A DNA stretch of 64,000 nucleotides from Lachnospiraceae bacterium. GTDB taxonomy: Bacteria > Bacillota > Clostridia > Lachnospirales > Lachnospiraceae. Within the stretch, counting starts at the first letter, position 1; the number at the start of each line of letters is the position of its first letter. Of this stretch, positions 17,109 through 25,283 are shown piece by piece. The stretch lies in contig JAUNDG010000008.1 of NCBI GenBank assembly GCA_030526195.1, positions 52,151 to 116,150 of the forward strand, written 5' to 3'. The notes under the pieces were generated by a model, which saw only the letters and a program-made list of their open reading frames with translations, was not told where the DNA came from and ran no database searches. A program made the position numbers and the translations under genes.

Positions 17109-18290
17109 TCAGGCCTCTGCTGCCACAACAGCCCGCAACTGCTCAGCCGTGGCGCTCACATTCCCCTCGGCGATCTCCTTGCCGCCGCCTCTGGCACCGC
17201 ACTGATCCTTCAGAGCCTTGTTGAGAGCTCCTGTACGCCCCTCTGAGGCACCCAGAACGTAATGGTAACCTGTTTCATCTGAACCGATGAAGACAGCCGT
17301 TACACCGCCTTTCTCAGCCACGCGATCCGTCACGGCATTGCGCACAGCCTTGCTGTCGGCTTCTGCCATGAAAAGAACCGTCACGGCTTCGTCCTCCGGA
17401 AGCGCCGCAAATGTAAGGGCCAGGACACGAGCCTCAGCCTTCTGGGCTGCCGCTTTAAGACTCCGGATGTCCTCCTGCATGGCGGTGATCTTGCCGGCCA
17501 CCTCCGTGGTTGATGTGGACATCATGCGGGCAATGGACACCATTTCCTCGGTACGGGCGTTCATATAATCAAAAGCCCGCTTGCCGGCCAGGATCCAGAC
17601 GCGGATGCCGCCCTTGTAATTCTGGAAGGACACCACCTTGAAAAGGCCGATCTCGCCGGTGCGCTTCACATGGGGTGCACAGCAGGCGCACAGGTCGACG
17701 CCGGGATAACGCACCAGACGTGTCTGACCGGCAATCTCCTTCTTGCTGCGATAATCCAGCGTCTTTTCCTCTTCCTTGGTCGGATAAAGGATTTCGCTCT
17801 TGATATTAGAAGTAATGACATCATTCACCCCGGACTCCAGAAGACGCAAATCCTCTTCCGTCAGGGCCTTATCGAAATCCACCGTCACTTCCCGTTCGCT
17901 CAAATGAAAGCCCACGTTGGTGCAGCCAAACAGTGTGTGCGCAAGGCCGGAAAAGAGATGCTCAGCGGAATGCTGCTGCATGTTCATGAAGCGATGGCCC
18001 ACATCAACATGGCCCTCCACTTCTGTCCCGACTTCAAGCGGGGCCTTCAGGGTATGGGTGACCACATCATCCTCGATGCCGACATAAAGCACCTCAAGAT
18101 CTGCCAGAACCCCCTTATCGCAGGACTGGCCGCCCTGCTCCGGGAAGAAGGCGGTTCTGTCCAGAATGACATCGTAGACCGTCTCCTCTTCCTTTGTCTT
18201 GCGGGCTTCGCAAGACACTACAACAGCCTCAAAATCCATCAGATAGGCGGTATCATCAAAAAGCTTGACTGTTTTTTCAACTGCAGACAT
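17109..18290 (-). CDS. Alanyl-tRNA editing protein, AlaX-L type (DHHA1 domain)
   Basis: Free-standing homolog of the AlaRS editing domain; such proteins hydrolyse Ser- or Gly-tRNA(Ala). The 393-residue product has an N-terminal beta-barrel (RTAFFPEQGGQSCD), the zinc-binding HSAEH (107-111) and CACCAPH (near 200), and a C-terminal DHHA1 domain ending GARGGGKEIAEGN. It lacks the AlaRS synthetase domain, so it is not a truncated alaS by design: the start has a good GGAAGGAG site. It lies downstream of and collinear with the tRNA group at 18385-18783, across a terminator. Confidence 0.88.
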   Translation of the reverse strand: MSAVEKTVKLFDDTAYLMDFEAVVVSCEARKTKEEETVYDVILDRTAFFPEQGGQSCDKGVLADLEVLYVGIEDDVVTHTLKAPLEVGTEVEGHVDVGHRFMNMQQHSAEHLFSGLAHTLFGCTNVGFHLSEREVTVDFDKALTEEDLRLLESGVNDVITSNIKSEILYPTKEEEKTLDYRSKKEIAGQTRLVRYPGVDLCACCAPHVKRTGEIGLFKVVSFQNYKGGIRVWILAGKRAFDYMNARTEEMVSIARMMSTSTTEVAGKITAMQEDIRSLKAAAQKAEARVLALTFAALPEDEAVTVLFMAEADSKAVRNAVTDRVAEKGGVTAVFIGSDETGYHYVLGASEGRTGALNKALKDQCGARGGGKEIAEGNVSATAEQLRAVVAAEA

Positions 18291-18350
18291 GGCAGGACTC
18301 CTTCCGCTGTGACTTAGCGCTTAGTTTTAAGAAAATGTGTTTTCGGGTAA

Positions 18351-18377
18351 AACAAAAGCCGCAGATTTCTCTGCGGC
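18351..18377 (-). terminator. Terminator of the Asn-Glu-CAT-Arg tRNA operon
   Basis: Stem GCCGCAGA / TCTGCGGC with loop TTTC; on the minus strand it runs into TTTTGTTTT. Confidence 0.88.
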
Positions 18378-18384
18378 TTGTTCG

Positions 18385-18458
18385 CGTGCATGACAAGATT
18401 CGAACTCGTGACCTTCTGGTCCGTAGCCAGACGCTCTATCCAGCTGAGCTACATGCAC
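18385..18458 (-). tRNA. tRNA-Arg(ACG)
   Basis: Seventy-four bases; acceptor GTGCATG/CATGCAC, anticodon stem TCTGG/CCAGA with loop CTACGGA. Anticodon ACG, presumably edited to ICG. CCA not encoded. Confidence 0.95.
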
Positions 18459-18549
18459 ATCACTGTTTTTTCTCAACAGCAACATCTATTATACTCGCTT
18501 ATCAACTTTTGTCAAGAAGAAAAACAAATATTTTTCACATCACTGCTGA

Positions 18550-18623
18550 TGGATCTTCGGGGACTCGAACCCAGGACCGACCGGTTATGAGCCGGCTGCT
18601 CTAACCAACTGAGCTAAAGATCC
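18550..18623 (-). tRNA. tRNA with CAT anticodon, probably Ile2 (lysidine type)
   Basis: Acceptor GGATCTT/AAGATCC, anticodon loop CTCATAA. Anticodon CAT fits Met or Ile2. The 5' half (GGATCTTTAGCTCAGTTGG) resembles Bacillus Ile2(CAT) more than elongator Met, and it lacks initiator features, so a TilS-modified Ile tRNA is favoured. CCA not encoded. Confidence 0.85.
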
Positions 18624-18634
18624 CTAAAGATAAA

Positions 18635-18706
18635 TGACCCCAAGCAGATTCGAACTGCTGTTACCGCCGTGAAAGGGCGATGTCTTAACCGCTTGACCAT
18701 GGGGCC
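18635..18706 (-). tRNA. tRNA-Glu(TTC), copy 1
   Basis: Seventy-two bases, anticodon loop CTTTCAC. Identical in sequence to the tRNA at 20728-20799. Confidence 0.95.
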
Positions 18707-18711
18707 TTAAA

Positions 18712-18783
18712 CTCCCCGAGTTGGGCTCGAACCAACAACCCCTCGGTTAACAGCCGAGTGCTCTACCATTGAGCTATCGAGGA
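18712..18783 (-). tRNA. tRNA-Asn(GTT), copy 1
   Basis: Seventy-two bases, anticodon loop CTGTTAA. Identical to the tRNA at 20805-20876. Together with tRNA-Glu and flanks, 18632-18784 equals 20725-20877. Confidence 0.95.
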
Positions 18784-18815
18784 AAATGTTTTGTTAATTG
18801 CCTGTCGCTCCATCT

Positions 18816-18843
18816 ATTATACGCAAATACAGATAGTTGTCAA
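18816..18843 (-). promoter_or_regulatory. Promoter of the Asn-Glu-CAT-Arg tRNA operon
   Basis: TTGACA (18838-18843), 16-base spacer, TATAAT (18816-18821). The inverted pair TTGCCTGT (18798-18805) and ACAGGCAA (18843-18850) brackets the promoter. Confidence 0.85.
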
Positions 18844-18859
18844 CAGGCAAATAACATTT

Positions 18860-19714
18860 TTAAAAAATAATTTGCCCGATGATGCCACAGATGATGGCGA
18901 TCACCAACAGGAGGCCGATGATAAAGGCACTCTCCTTCTTATCCCGGTTGACCTTGGCCAACACCACAATGCCAAGCCCCGCTGAGGAGCAAAGGCCTGC
19001 CAGCACAGAGCCGAAGGACATGACCCCTTCCATATACAGCTGCACCAGCACCACCGACGAGGCACAGTTGGGAATGAGCCCGATAAGAGCCGCCAGGATC
19101 GGCTGGAAAACCGTATCCGTCAGCAGGATGCGGGACACATTTTCGATCCCCACAAAGTGCAGCACCAGATTCAGAATCAGAGTAAAGACAAAGATAAAGA
19201 TAAAGATCTTAAAGGTATGATGAAGGGCCGGCTTCAAAAGCCCGGCATTGTCTTCATGACAGCCGCAATCCTCATCCCGGCACAGTTCTTCAATATCGTG
19301 AAGATGACGGTGGATCCGGAAGGTTTTCATGATCAGCATAATAAGATAACCGGCCACAGCCCCGATCACGATCTTACAGATGATCATTTTCAGCACAACA
19401 CCCGCCGGTGCCGCGCCGGACATCATAATGATGAGAGCCTCATCGGATGTAGCCAGGTAAACAGCCATCAGGGTACCCAGCGACACCACGCCGCCGGCAT
19501 AAAAGTTGGAGGCCAGGATAGAGAAGCCGCACTGCGGGATACACCCCACCAGAGCCCCCACCAGGGGCCCCAGTTTTTCGGCCTTCACCAGAGTCTGATT
19601 GATTTTATCAAGAGAATGATGTTCCAGAGCCTCCAGCAACAAAAAGGCTACAAACAAAAACGGCAGCATTTTCACGCAGTCCAGAACAGCATCCAGTATC
19701 GTTTCTAAAAGCAT
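18860..19714 (-). CDS. Putative heavy-metal exporter, ArsP_2/manganese-transporter-like
   Basis: Multi-pass membrane protein of 284 residues with about eight to ten hydrophobic segments in two similar halves. Each half carries a short Cys/Pro motif, GCIPQCGFS near residue 57 and GLIPNCASS near residue 212, typical of the ArsP_2 (putative 10-TM metal exporter) family. A His/Cys-rich loop between the halves (HRHLHD then CRDEDCGCHED) looks metal-binding. The substrate is not determined by sequence. It sits alone between the two copies of the Glu-Asn tRNA pair; the upstream ribosome site is weak. Confidence 0.75.
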   Translation of the reverse strand: MLLETILDAVLDCVKMLPFLFVAFLLLEALEHHSLDKINQTLVKAEKLGPLVGALVGCIPQCGFSILASNFYAGGVVSLGTLMAVYLATSDEALIIMMSGAAPAGVVLKMIICKIVIGAVAGYLIMLIMKTFRIHRHLHDIEELCRDEDCGCHEDNAGLLKPALHHTFKIFIFIFVFTLILNLVLHFVGIENVSRILLTDTVFQPILAALIGLIPNCASSVVLVQLYMEGVMSFGSVLAGLCSSAGLGIVVLAKVNRDKKESAFIIGLLLVIAIICGIIGQIIF

Positions 19715-19785
19715 CGTTGTTTTTCCCGTTCGTAAGCTTTGCGGCGCTCTTCCGCCGCAGTCAACAATTCACAAAAAGCCCGTGA

Positions 19786-20313
19786 TCAATACCAGTGGCC
19801 AACAGCCGTGAAAATACTCACACCGACCAGGAGGGTCACCACAATCATAACCACGGTGATGATAAGTGATAAAATAAGGTTTGCTCGCGCCCAGTTCTTT
19901 TTCTCCGGATCAGTATCCGCCGAAAATGACCAGATGATGAGCAACACAAGGCCTGCCACCGGCAGACTGGCCAGGAAGATCGTCAGTACCCACTGCCACA
20001 TGGAGGTGGGCTCTGAAGCTGTCGGAGTAGGCTGATACGGATTCTGCGGCCCGTTCTGATAGTTAACAGGACCATTGCCGCCGGGCTGACCGCTTGTTGA
20101 GTAGGTGCCCGCACCGTTGCCATAAGATGTATTGGGATTTGAACCTGCTGAGCCGTTATTGACCCAGACACCGTCTTCATTTTTGTACCAGCCATTCTGA
20201 GGCACGAAGTTTTCCTTCGGTGTATCCGGTTTCAGGTTAGCCGGACCGCCGCAGAACCGGCAGAACTTATCTTCGTCATTCATGACACAACCGCAATTGG
20301 CACAGGTCTTCAT
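19786..20313 (-). CDS. Zinc-ribbon membrane protein of unknown function
   Basis: A 175-residue protein with an N-terminal zinc ribbon (CANCG then CRFCG, two CxxC pairs), a WYKNEDGVWVNNG segment, a Gly/Asn/Pro/Tyr-rich linker of about 60 residues, and two C-terminal transmembrane helices (about 107-130 and 145-170). This layout is common in Clostridia as small membrane proteins of unknown role. The ATG at 20313 is preferred over one seven codons upstream because AAAGGAGAGG is well placed before it. It is upstream of, and possibly cotranscribed with, the metal-exporter gene 71 bases away. Confidence 0.75.
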   Translation of the reverse strand: MKTCANCGCVMNDEDKFCRFCGGPANLKPDTPKENFVPQNGWYKNEDGVWVNNGSAGSNPNTSYGNGAGTYSTSGQPGGNGPVNYQNGPQNPYQPTPTASEPTSMWQWVLTIFLASLPVAGLVLLIIWSFSADTDPEKKNWARANLILSLIITVVMIVVTLLVGVSIFTAVGHWY

Positions 20314-20449
20314 AAGCCTCTCCTTTCTTTGCATGTCGCAAATGTGATGCGTTATCGCAGGTGATCTGTTGTCGCTTATTATAGCAGACGTCAGATGAAA
20401 ACTATATCACAATTATCACCTGTTTATGAAAACAGAAAAAAATTGAGAT

Positions 20450-20474
20450 AAAAAAAACGACCTGCAAGAGGTCG
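20450..20474 (-). terminator. Terminator of the Asn-Glu-Asp-Leu tRNA operon
   Basis: Stem CGACCT / AGGTCG with loop GCAAG, followed on the minus strand by eight Ts. Confidence 0.8.
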
Positions 20475-20492
20475 AACAAATCAAATGTATTA

Positions 20493-20576
20493 TGCCGGTG
20501 GCCGGACTCGAACCGGCACGGATTTAACTCCGAGGGATTTTAAGTCCCTTGTGTCTACCAATTCCACCACACCGGC
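20493..20576 (-). tRNA. tRNA-Leu(TAA)
   Basis: Eighty-four bases with a long variable arm (class II). Acceptor GCCGGTG, anticodon stem AGGGA/TCCCT with loop CTTAAAA. CCA not encoded. Confidence 0.95.
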
Positions 20577-20587
20577 TTAAAAAGAAA

Positions 20588-20661
20588 CGACCCAGATCGG
20601 ACTCGAACCGACGGCCTCCGCCGTGACAGGGCGGCGCTCTAACCAACTGAGCCACTGGGCC
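20588..20661 (-). tRNA. tRNA-Asp(GTC)
   Basis: Seventy-four bases; acceptor GGCCCAG/CTGGGTC, anticodon loop CTGTCAC. CCA not encoded. Confidence 0.95.
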
Positions 20662-20727
20662 TTGCAATGTACCAGATATGACAAATGCCATAAACCGGAG
20701 TTTTAAGAGTGTTACCTCTTAAAGAAA

Positions 20728-20799
20728 TGACCCCAAGCAGATTCGAACTGCTGTTACCGCCGTGAAAGGGCGATGTCTTAACCGCTTGACCATGGGGCC
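20728..20799 (-). tRNA. tRNA-Glu(TTC), copy 2
   Basis: Identical to 18635-18706. Confidence 0.95.
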
Positions 20800-20804
20800 T
20801 TAAA

Positions 20805-20876
20805 CTCCCCGAGTTGGGCTCGAACCAACAACCCCTCGGTTAACAGCCGAGTGCTCTACCATTGAGCTATCGAGGA
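20805..20876 (-). tRNA. tRNA-Asn(GTT), copy 2
   Basis: Identical to 18712-18783. Confidence 0.95.
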
Positions 20877-20907
20877 ATGTCTCTCGCTTATCGCTCGCGA
20901 CTTGATT

Positions 20908-20936
20908 ATCTTATCACATCCGCAAGCACTTTGCAA
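20908..20936 (-). promoter_or_regulatory. Promoter of the Asn-Glu-Asp-Leu tRNA operon
   Basis: TTGCAA (20931-20936), 17-base spacer, TAAGAT (20908-20913). The -35 region carries an 11-base tandem repeat (GCAAGCACTTT twice, 20922-20943). Confidence 0.7.
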
Positions 20937-20964
20937 GCACTTTTTTTGCTTTGTTCGAAATTAA

Positions 20965-21038
<74 letters not shown>

Positions 21039-21044
21039 ATCAAA

Positions 21045-21134
21045 CGGAGAAGGAGGGATTTGAACCCTCGCGCCGCTATTAACGACCTGCACCCTTTCCA
21101 GGGGTGTCCCTTCGGCCAGCTTGGGTACTTCTCC
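21045..21134 (-). tRNA. tRNA-Ser(GGA)
   Basis: Ninety bases with a long variable arm; acceptor GGAGAAG, anticodon stem CACCC/GGGTG with loop CTGGAAA. First gene of its operon, six bases before tRNA-Ile. Confidence 0.95.
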
Positions 21135-21157
21135 AAATTGCTCGAACAGCAAAACCT

Positions 21158-21186
21158 ATTATAGGTGCTCTCCCACTATATTGCAA
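21158..21186 (-). promoter_or_regulatory. Promoter of the Ser-Ile tRNA operon
   Basis: TTGCAA (21181-21186), 17-base spacer, TATAAT (21158-21163), preceded on the minus strand by an A-rich stretch that may act as an UP element. Confidence 0.85.
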
Positions 21187-21222
21187 GTCTTTTTTTCATT
21201 TTTTTTATTTTTTTCGTCGGCT

Positions 21223-21254
21223 CTCATTTGAAAAAGTAAATTCCACCCCCACCT
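21223..21254. repeat. Second copy of the 32-base mobile-element-like repeat
   Basis: Identical to 14596-14627 (core GAAAAAGTAAATTCCACC). Only the single unit is present here, just upstream of the tRNA-Ser promoter. Confidence 0.6.
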
Positions 21255-21285
21255 GCTCCAATATCCTTTTTGATTTTTGACGGGA

Positions 21286-21317
21286 GAAAAAACGGCAGGC
21301 CCCGCAGGACCTGCCGT
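21286..21317 (-). terminator. Terminator of the trigger-factor-like gene
   Basis: Stem ACGGCAGG / CCTGCCGT, then TTTTTT on the minus strand. Confidence 0.85.
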
Positions 21318-21341
21318 CATAGGTTTACGTTAAAGAATCGA

Positions 21342-22637
21342 TCAGCCTACGATCGCATTGGCCATGATCAGCGCCATAGCCTTATCCTTCTTGATATCCG
21401 GCGCCAGATAGTCTGAGGGTGACCCGGAGAACATATTGCGGATTTCCACCACGGAGATACCGTAAGCAGCCGCCAGGGCCTTCAGCGCCTCACGGATTTC
21501 CTCATCGGACACCGTGATGTTCTCGGCCTTCACGATGGCATTCAGCAGCACCTCGTACTCAAGACTCTTCTTAGCCTTACCACGGAACTCCTTCTCCATC
21601 TCCTCCTGATTGGTGCCCATATAGCTCAGATACTTCTCAAGTTCCAGATTCTGGCTCTGAAGCTGGTCACTGAACTGCTTGACCATATCCTTCACGCGGA
21701 TATCGACCATTTTATCAGACACCCAGACCTTTGAGTTCTGAAGAACAGCTTCGATAGCCTCATCCTTCATTTTCTCATAAGCCGCATCCTCTTTCTGAGC
21801 ATAAATGCTGGCCTTGATATGATCCAGGTACTCAGCCGTGCTGTTGAGACCGGTCTTCTCTTTTACCAGCTTGTCGTCAAACTTCGGCAGATAGCGGGCC
21901 TTCACACCGTGGATCACGATGTGGAACGTAGCCTCCTTGCCGGCCAGATGCTTCACGGTATAATCCTCCGGGAAGGGCACCTTGATGTCGAAGACATCAC
22001 CGGCAGAATGGCCAATGAGCGCTTCTTCAAAGCCCGGGATAAACGTATGAGACCCCAGAGTCAGTTCGGCATTTTCGGCAGAACCGTCTTTGAAACCAAG
22101 GCCGTTCAAGGTACCTTCATAGTCCATGATCACCACGTCAGCCTCTCTGGCGGGACGATTCACATCCTCCAGGTAGGCAGACTCCTCGCACAATGAAGCA
22201 ATCACGCTGACAAGATCACTTTCGGAAATGGTGATCGGCTCCGGTTTGGCCAGATGAATCCCCTTGTACTGCCCCAGCTCCGGATCCGGCACGATGGGCA
22301 GCATGGCCTTAAATGAAAAATCCTCACCATTCTTGGCAAAAATGTCCAGCAGGTTGGGATTTTCCACCAGTGTCAGTTCTTCTTTCTTTGTGATATCCGC
22401 CAGAATCTCGGAAATGAGTTTGTTGGCGGCATCACCGGTGAACATGTCAGCCCCGTAAATGGATTCCACCATTTCACGGGTGACCACCTTGCGTTTGATG
22501 TCCGGTGATACAAATTCCTTACGTCTGTCACGGAAAATGGCATCAGCAGCACTGCCAAGTTCGGCAGCCGGGGCTGTGACCTCAACCTTGATGCGGTCAC
22601 GGGCCATTTTCTCCATTTTATAGGTATAATTCAGCAT
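21342..22637 (-). CDS. tig: Trigger factor-like chaperone/peptidyl-prolyl isomerase
   Basis: A 431-residue protein with trigger-factor domain order: short N-terminal domain, FKBP-type isomerase domain (about 150-245; VIMDYEGTLNGLGFKDG, GFEEALIGHSAGDVF) and a long helical C-terminal chaperone domain. The ribosome-docking signature GFRxGKxP expected near residues 43-52 is not seen; the region reads VSPDIKRKVVTREMVESIYG, where only the last part (REMVESIYG) aligns with the usual sequence. It may therefore be a divergent trigger factor that works off the ribosome, and another tig could exist elsewhere. Start supported by GAGGGAGAG. It lies 42 bases after glnN on the same strand. Confidence 0.8.
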   Translation of the reverse strand: MLNYTYKMEKMARDRIKVEVTAPAAELGSAADAIFRDRRKEFVSPDIKRKVVTREMVESIYGADMFTGDAANKLISEILADITKKEELTLVENPNLLDIFAKNGEDFSFKAMLPIVPDPELGQYKGIHLAKPEPITISESDLVSVIASLCEESAYLEDVNRPAREADVVIMDYEGTLNGLGFKDGSAENAELTLGSHTFIPGFEEALIGHSAGDVFDIKVPFPEDYTVKHLAGKEATFHIVIHGVKARYLPKFDDKLVKEKTGLNSTAEYLDHIKASIYAQKEDAAYEKMKDEAIEAVLQNSKVWVSDKMVDIRVKDMVKQFSDQLQSQNLELEKYLSYMGTNQEEMEKEFRGKAKKSLEYEVLLNAIVKAENITVSDEEIREALKALAAAYGISVVEIRNMFSGSPSDYLAPDIKKDKAMALIMANAIVG

Positions 22638-22679
22638 AGTCGCTCTCTCCCTCGTTCAGATATATGACACTTCTGTCTG

Positions 22680-24800
22680 TCAGACCTCGAAAATGAGGTC
22701 GGCATAAGACGGTACCGGCCAGAGTTTTTCATCCACGATGAGCTCAGCCGCATCAATGGGCGCCCGCAGCTCTTCCATGGCCGGCACGACCAGTTCATGA
22801 TAGAAGTTGGCCTGTTCACGGACATCCGTCATGGCCTGAGCTTCCTTTGTCACCTTTTCCAGAGCGCGCAGAGCTTTATGTGCCGCTTCCAGATGACGGC
22901 CCAGCTCTGTCAGGATATCACGCTGCACATAGGCTTCGCAGATACCGGTCTTCTCCACCAGGGCGATCTGTTCGCCCAGTTCGCCGGCATAGGCCATCAT
23001 GGCCGGAATAAACTGGCGGCCGGCCATCTGCTGCATGGTCAGTGATTCGATATTGATCGCCTTCACATAGGTTTCGTACTGGATTTCCGCCCGGGATTCC
23101 AGCTCGACTTTGGTGAAAATACCGGCATTGCCGAAAAGACGGATGCTCTTCTCACTGGTCAGCGCCGGAATGGCATCCACCATGGAGCGCAGGTTGGGCA
23201 GACCACGGCGCGTTGCCTCTTCCACCCACTCATCGGAATAACCGTTACCGTTGAAGACGATGCGCTTATGCTCGCTCATGTAACGGCGAATAAGCGCCCG
23301 GCAGGCTGTTTCGAAATCATCGGCCTTTTCCAGTTCATCACAGGCTTCGTTAAAGGCCTCCGCCGCAATGGCATTGAGCACCACGTTGGGGCTGGCCACA
23401 GAGTCCCGTGACCCGGCCATACGGAATTCAAACTTATTGCCGGTGAAGGCAAAGGGTGAGGTGCGGTTCCGGTCTGTGGCATCCTTGTGGACATCTGTCA
23501 GAGAGCCGACACCGGTCTCCAGCTTACCGCCCTTTAAGATGTGATCCGCCGAACCGGTCTCGATGATCTGATCCATCATTTCCTCAAGCTGTTCCCCGAG
23601 GAATACAGAAATGATGGCCGGCGGCGCTTCATTGGCCCCCAGACGCAGATCGTTGCCCACATCCGCTGCGGATTCCCGCAGAAGATCGGCATGGGTATCC
23701 ACCGCCTTCAGCATACAGGCCAGCACCAGCTGGAACTGCAGGTTCTGGTGGGGATTTTTGCCCGGATTGAGCAGATTGATGCCGTCATCCGTGGTCAGTG
23801 ACCAGTTATTGTGTTTACCGGAGCCGTTGACACCGGCAAAAGGTTTTTCGTGGAGCACACATTTGAGACCGTGACGGGTGGCCACACGGCGCAGGATCTG
23901 CATGATGACCTGGTTGTGATCCACCGCCACGTTAGCGGTTTCAAAAATGGGGGCCAGTTCGTGCTGAGCCGGCGCCACTTCATTGTGCTGTGTCTTGGAG
24001 GGCACGCCCTTCTTCCACAGTTCCTCATTGACCTCATGCATGTAGGCGGCAATACGGGGCCGAATGGTGCCGAAATAATGGTCATCCATTTCCTGACCCT
24101 TGGGCGGCATCGCCCCGAACAATGTCCGGCCGGTGAACACCAGGTCCCGACGAGCCAGATATTTCTGACGGTCCAGAATGAAATATTCCTGTTCAATACC
24201 CACAGAGGGTTTCACATGCTGGGATGTGGTGTTGCCGAAAAGACGCACCAGACGAATCGCCGCCTGGGAGACCTTTTCCATAGACCGCAGCAGCGGTGTC
24301 TTCTGATCCAGGGCTTCCCCTGTGTAGGAGCAGAAAGCGGTGGGAATCACCAGAATGGCCCCGCACTCATCGCGACGGACAAAGGCCGGTGAGGTGCAGT
24401 CCCAGATGGTGTAACCACGGGCTTCAAATGTGGCCCGGATACCACCTGACGGAAATGAAGAGGCATCCGGCTCACCTTTGATGAGTTCCTTACCGGACAG
24501 GTTCAGCACCACCTGACCATCCTGTGTGGGCGCCGAAATAAACGCGTCATGCTTTTCGGCCGTCATACCGGTCAGCGGCTGGAACCAGTGGGTATAATGG
24601 GTAGCCCCCTTTTCGATGGCCCAGTCCTTCATCTCCCGGGCGATCACATCGGCAGTGGCCAGATCAAGCTGGCCGCCTTCCTCCCGGACAAGCTGTAATT
24701 TTTCAAAAACGTCACGCGGCAGGCGGGCCTTCATGACCCGGTCATTGAAGACCTCCTCGCCGAACATCACGTCAACTTTCATTTCTGTTTCTCCTGACAT
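22680..24800 (-). CDS. glnN: Glutamine synthetase type III
   Basis: ATP-dependent amidation of glutamate by ammonia, in the large dodecameric GSIII class (about 700 residues) found in Bacteroides, cyanobacteria and Clostridia. Family segments include VDVMFGEEVFNDRVMKARLP at the start, SVGIEQEYFILDR near residue 200, KTQHNEVAPAQHELAPIFE near residue 270, FAGVNGSGKHNNWSL near residue 330, and NRTSPFAFTGNKFEFRM near 460. Start is a choice between 24842, 24800 (AGGAGG 11 bases upstream) and 24782 (AGGAG eight bases upstream). Probably cotranscribed with the unknown gene just upstream. Confidence 0.94.
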   Translation of the reverse strand: MSGETEMKVDVMFGEEVFNDRVMKARLPRDVFEKLQLVREEGGQLDLATADVIAREMKDWAIEKGATHYTHWFQPLTGMTAEKHDAFISAPTQDGQVVLNLSGKELIKGEPDASSFPSGGIRATFEARGYTIWDCTSPAFVRRDECGAILVIPTAFCSYTGEALDQKTPLLRSMEKVSQAAIRLVRLFGNTTSQHVKPSVGIEQEYFILDRQKYLARRDLVFTGRTLFGAMPPKGQEMDDHYFGTIRPRIAAYMHEVNEELWKKGVPSKTQHNEVAPAQHELAPIFETANVAVDHNQVIMQILRRVATRHGLKCVLHEKPFAGVNGSGKHNNWSLTTDDGINLLNPGKNPHQNLQFQLVLACMLKAVDTHADLLRESAADVGNDLRLGANEAPPAIISVFLGEQLEEMMDQIIETGSADHILKGGKLETGVGSLTDVHKDATDRNRTSPFAFTGNKFEFRMAGSRDSVASPNVVLNAIAAEAFNEACDELEKADDFETACRALIRRYMSEHKRIVFNGNGYSDEWVEEATRRGLPNLRSMVDAIPALTSEKSIRLFGNAGIFTKVELESRAEIQYETYVKAINIESLTMQQMAGRQFIPAMMAYAGELGEQIALVEKTGICEAYVQRDILTELGRHLEAAHKALRALEKVTKEAQAMTDVREQANFYHELVVPAMEELRAPIDAAELIVDEKLWPVPSYADLIFEV

Positions 24801-24845
24801 GACTCTATCAGCCTCCTGATTGATAAATCGAGCTTTTATCAAAGC

Positions 24846-25283
24846 TCAGCGTGTTTCCGGCAACGGCATCTTGTTGACATTCTGATCGATGAAGGGCCGG
24901 ATAAACGCCTGTGCCGATTCATAATCCGGAGCTGACATATTTTCGCAGGCATCCATAGCCGCTCTGGCCAGACGGATCACCTTCCCGAACTTGGAATGAT
25001 TCAGCTCATTCTCCGGCACGTCATTTAATTCAAAGCTGTAATGCTCTTCTGTCATGGTATCCAGCTTGCGCAGCTCATGATCAAAAGCCACATTGTAGCC
25101 GTTTGTCATGGTCACCGCGATGTCAAACATAGGCATGGAGGAAATGCGGATGTCATCCTCCTCAAAAGCCCGGGACACCAGCACAAAGAAGTTAGCCCCT
25201 TCCTTGTCTGTCACCATGATCTCGGTAATGGTATTATCGGCGGGATCGCCGTCTTTTCCCCAACGTAAATTTTTAACAAACAT
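24846..25283 (-). CDS. Unknown protein upstream of glnN
   Basis: A 145-residue soluble, acidic protein I do not recognise. It starts MFVKNLRWGKDGDPADNTIT and contains no signal peptide, membrane segment or metal motif. The start at 25283 is chosen because GCGAGGT precedes it; the longer open frame to 25526 would begin with low-complexity Arg/Gly-rich sequence over a polypurine tract and is unlikely to be translated. It ends 45 bases before glnN, so a shared transcript is likely and a role in nitrogen control is possible, but this is inference from position only. Confidence 0.7.
   Translation of the reverse strand: MFVKNLRWGKDGDPADNTITEIMVTDKEGANFFVLVSRAFEEDDIRISSMPMFDIAVTMTNGYNVAFDHELRKLDTMTEEHYSFELNDVPENELNHSKFGKVIRLARAAMDACENMSAPDYESAQAFIRPFIDQNVNKMPLPETR

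Noticed and set aside
18550-18623. Initiator tRNA-Met
   Set aside because: The acceptor and D-stem pairs are elongator-like and the body resembles Ile2(CAT); the three G-C pairs of the initiator anticodon stem are not in the usual form.
20922-20943. Start of a CRISPR array
   Set aside because: Only two 11-base tandem units with no spacers, in a tRNA promoter. No CRISPR array or cas gene was seen in the window.
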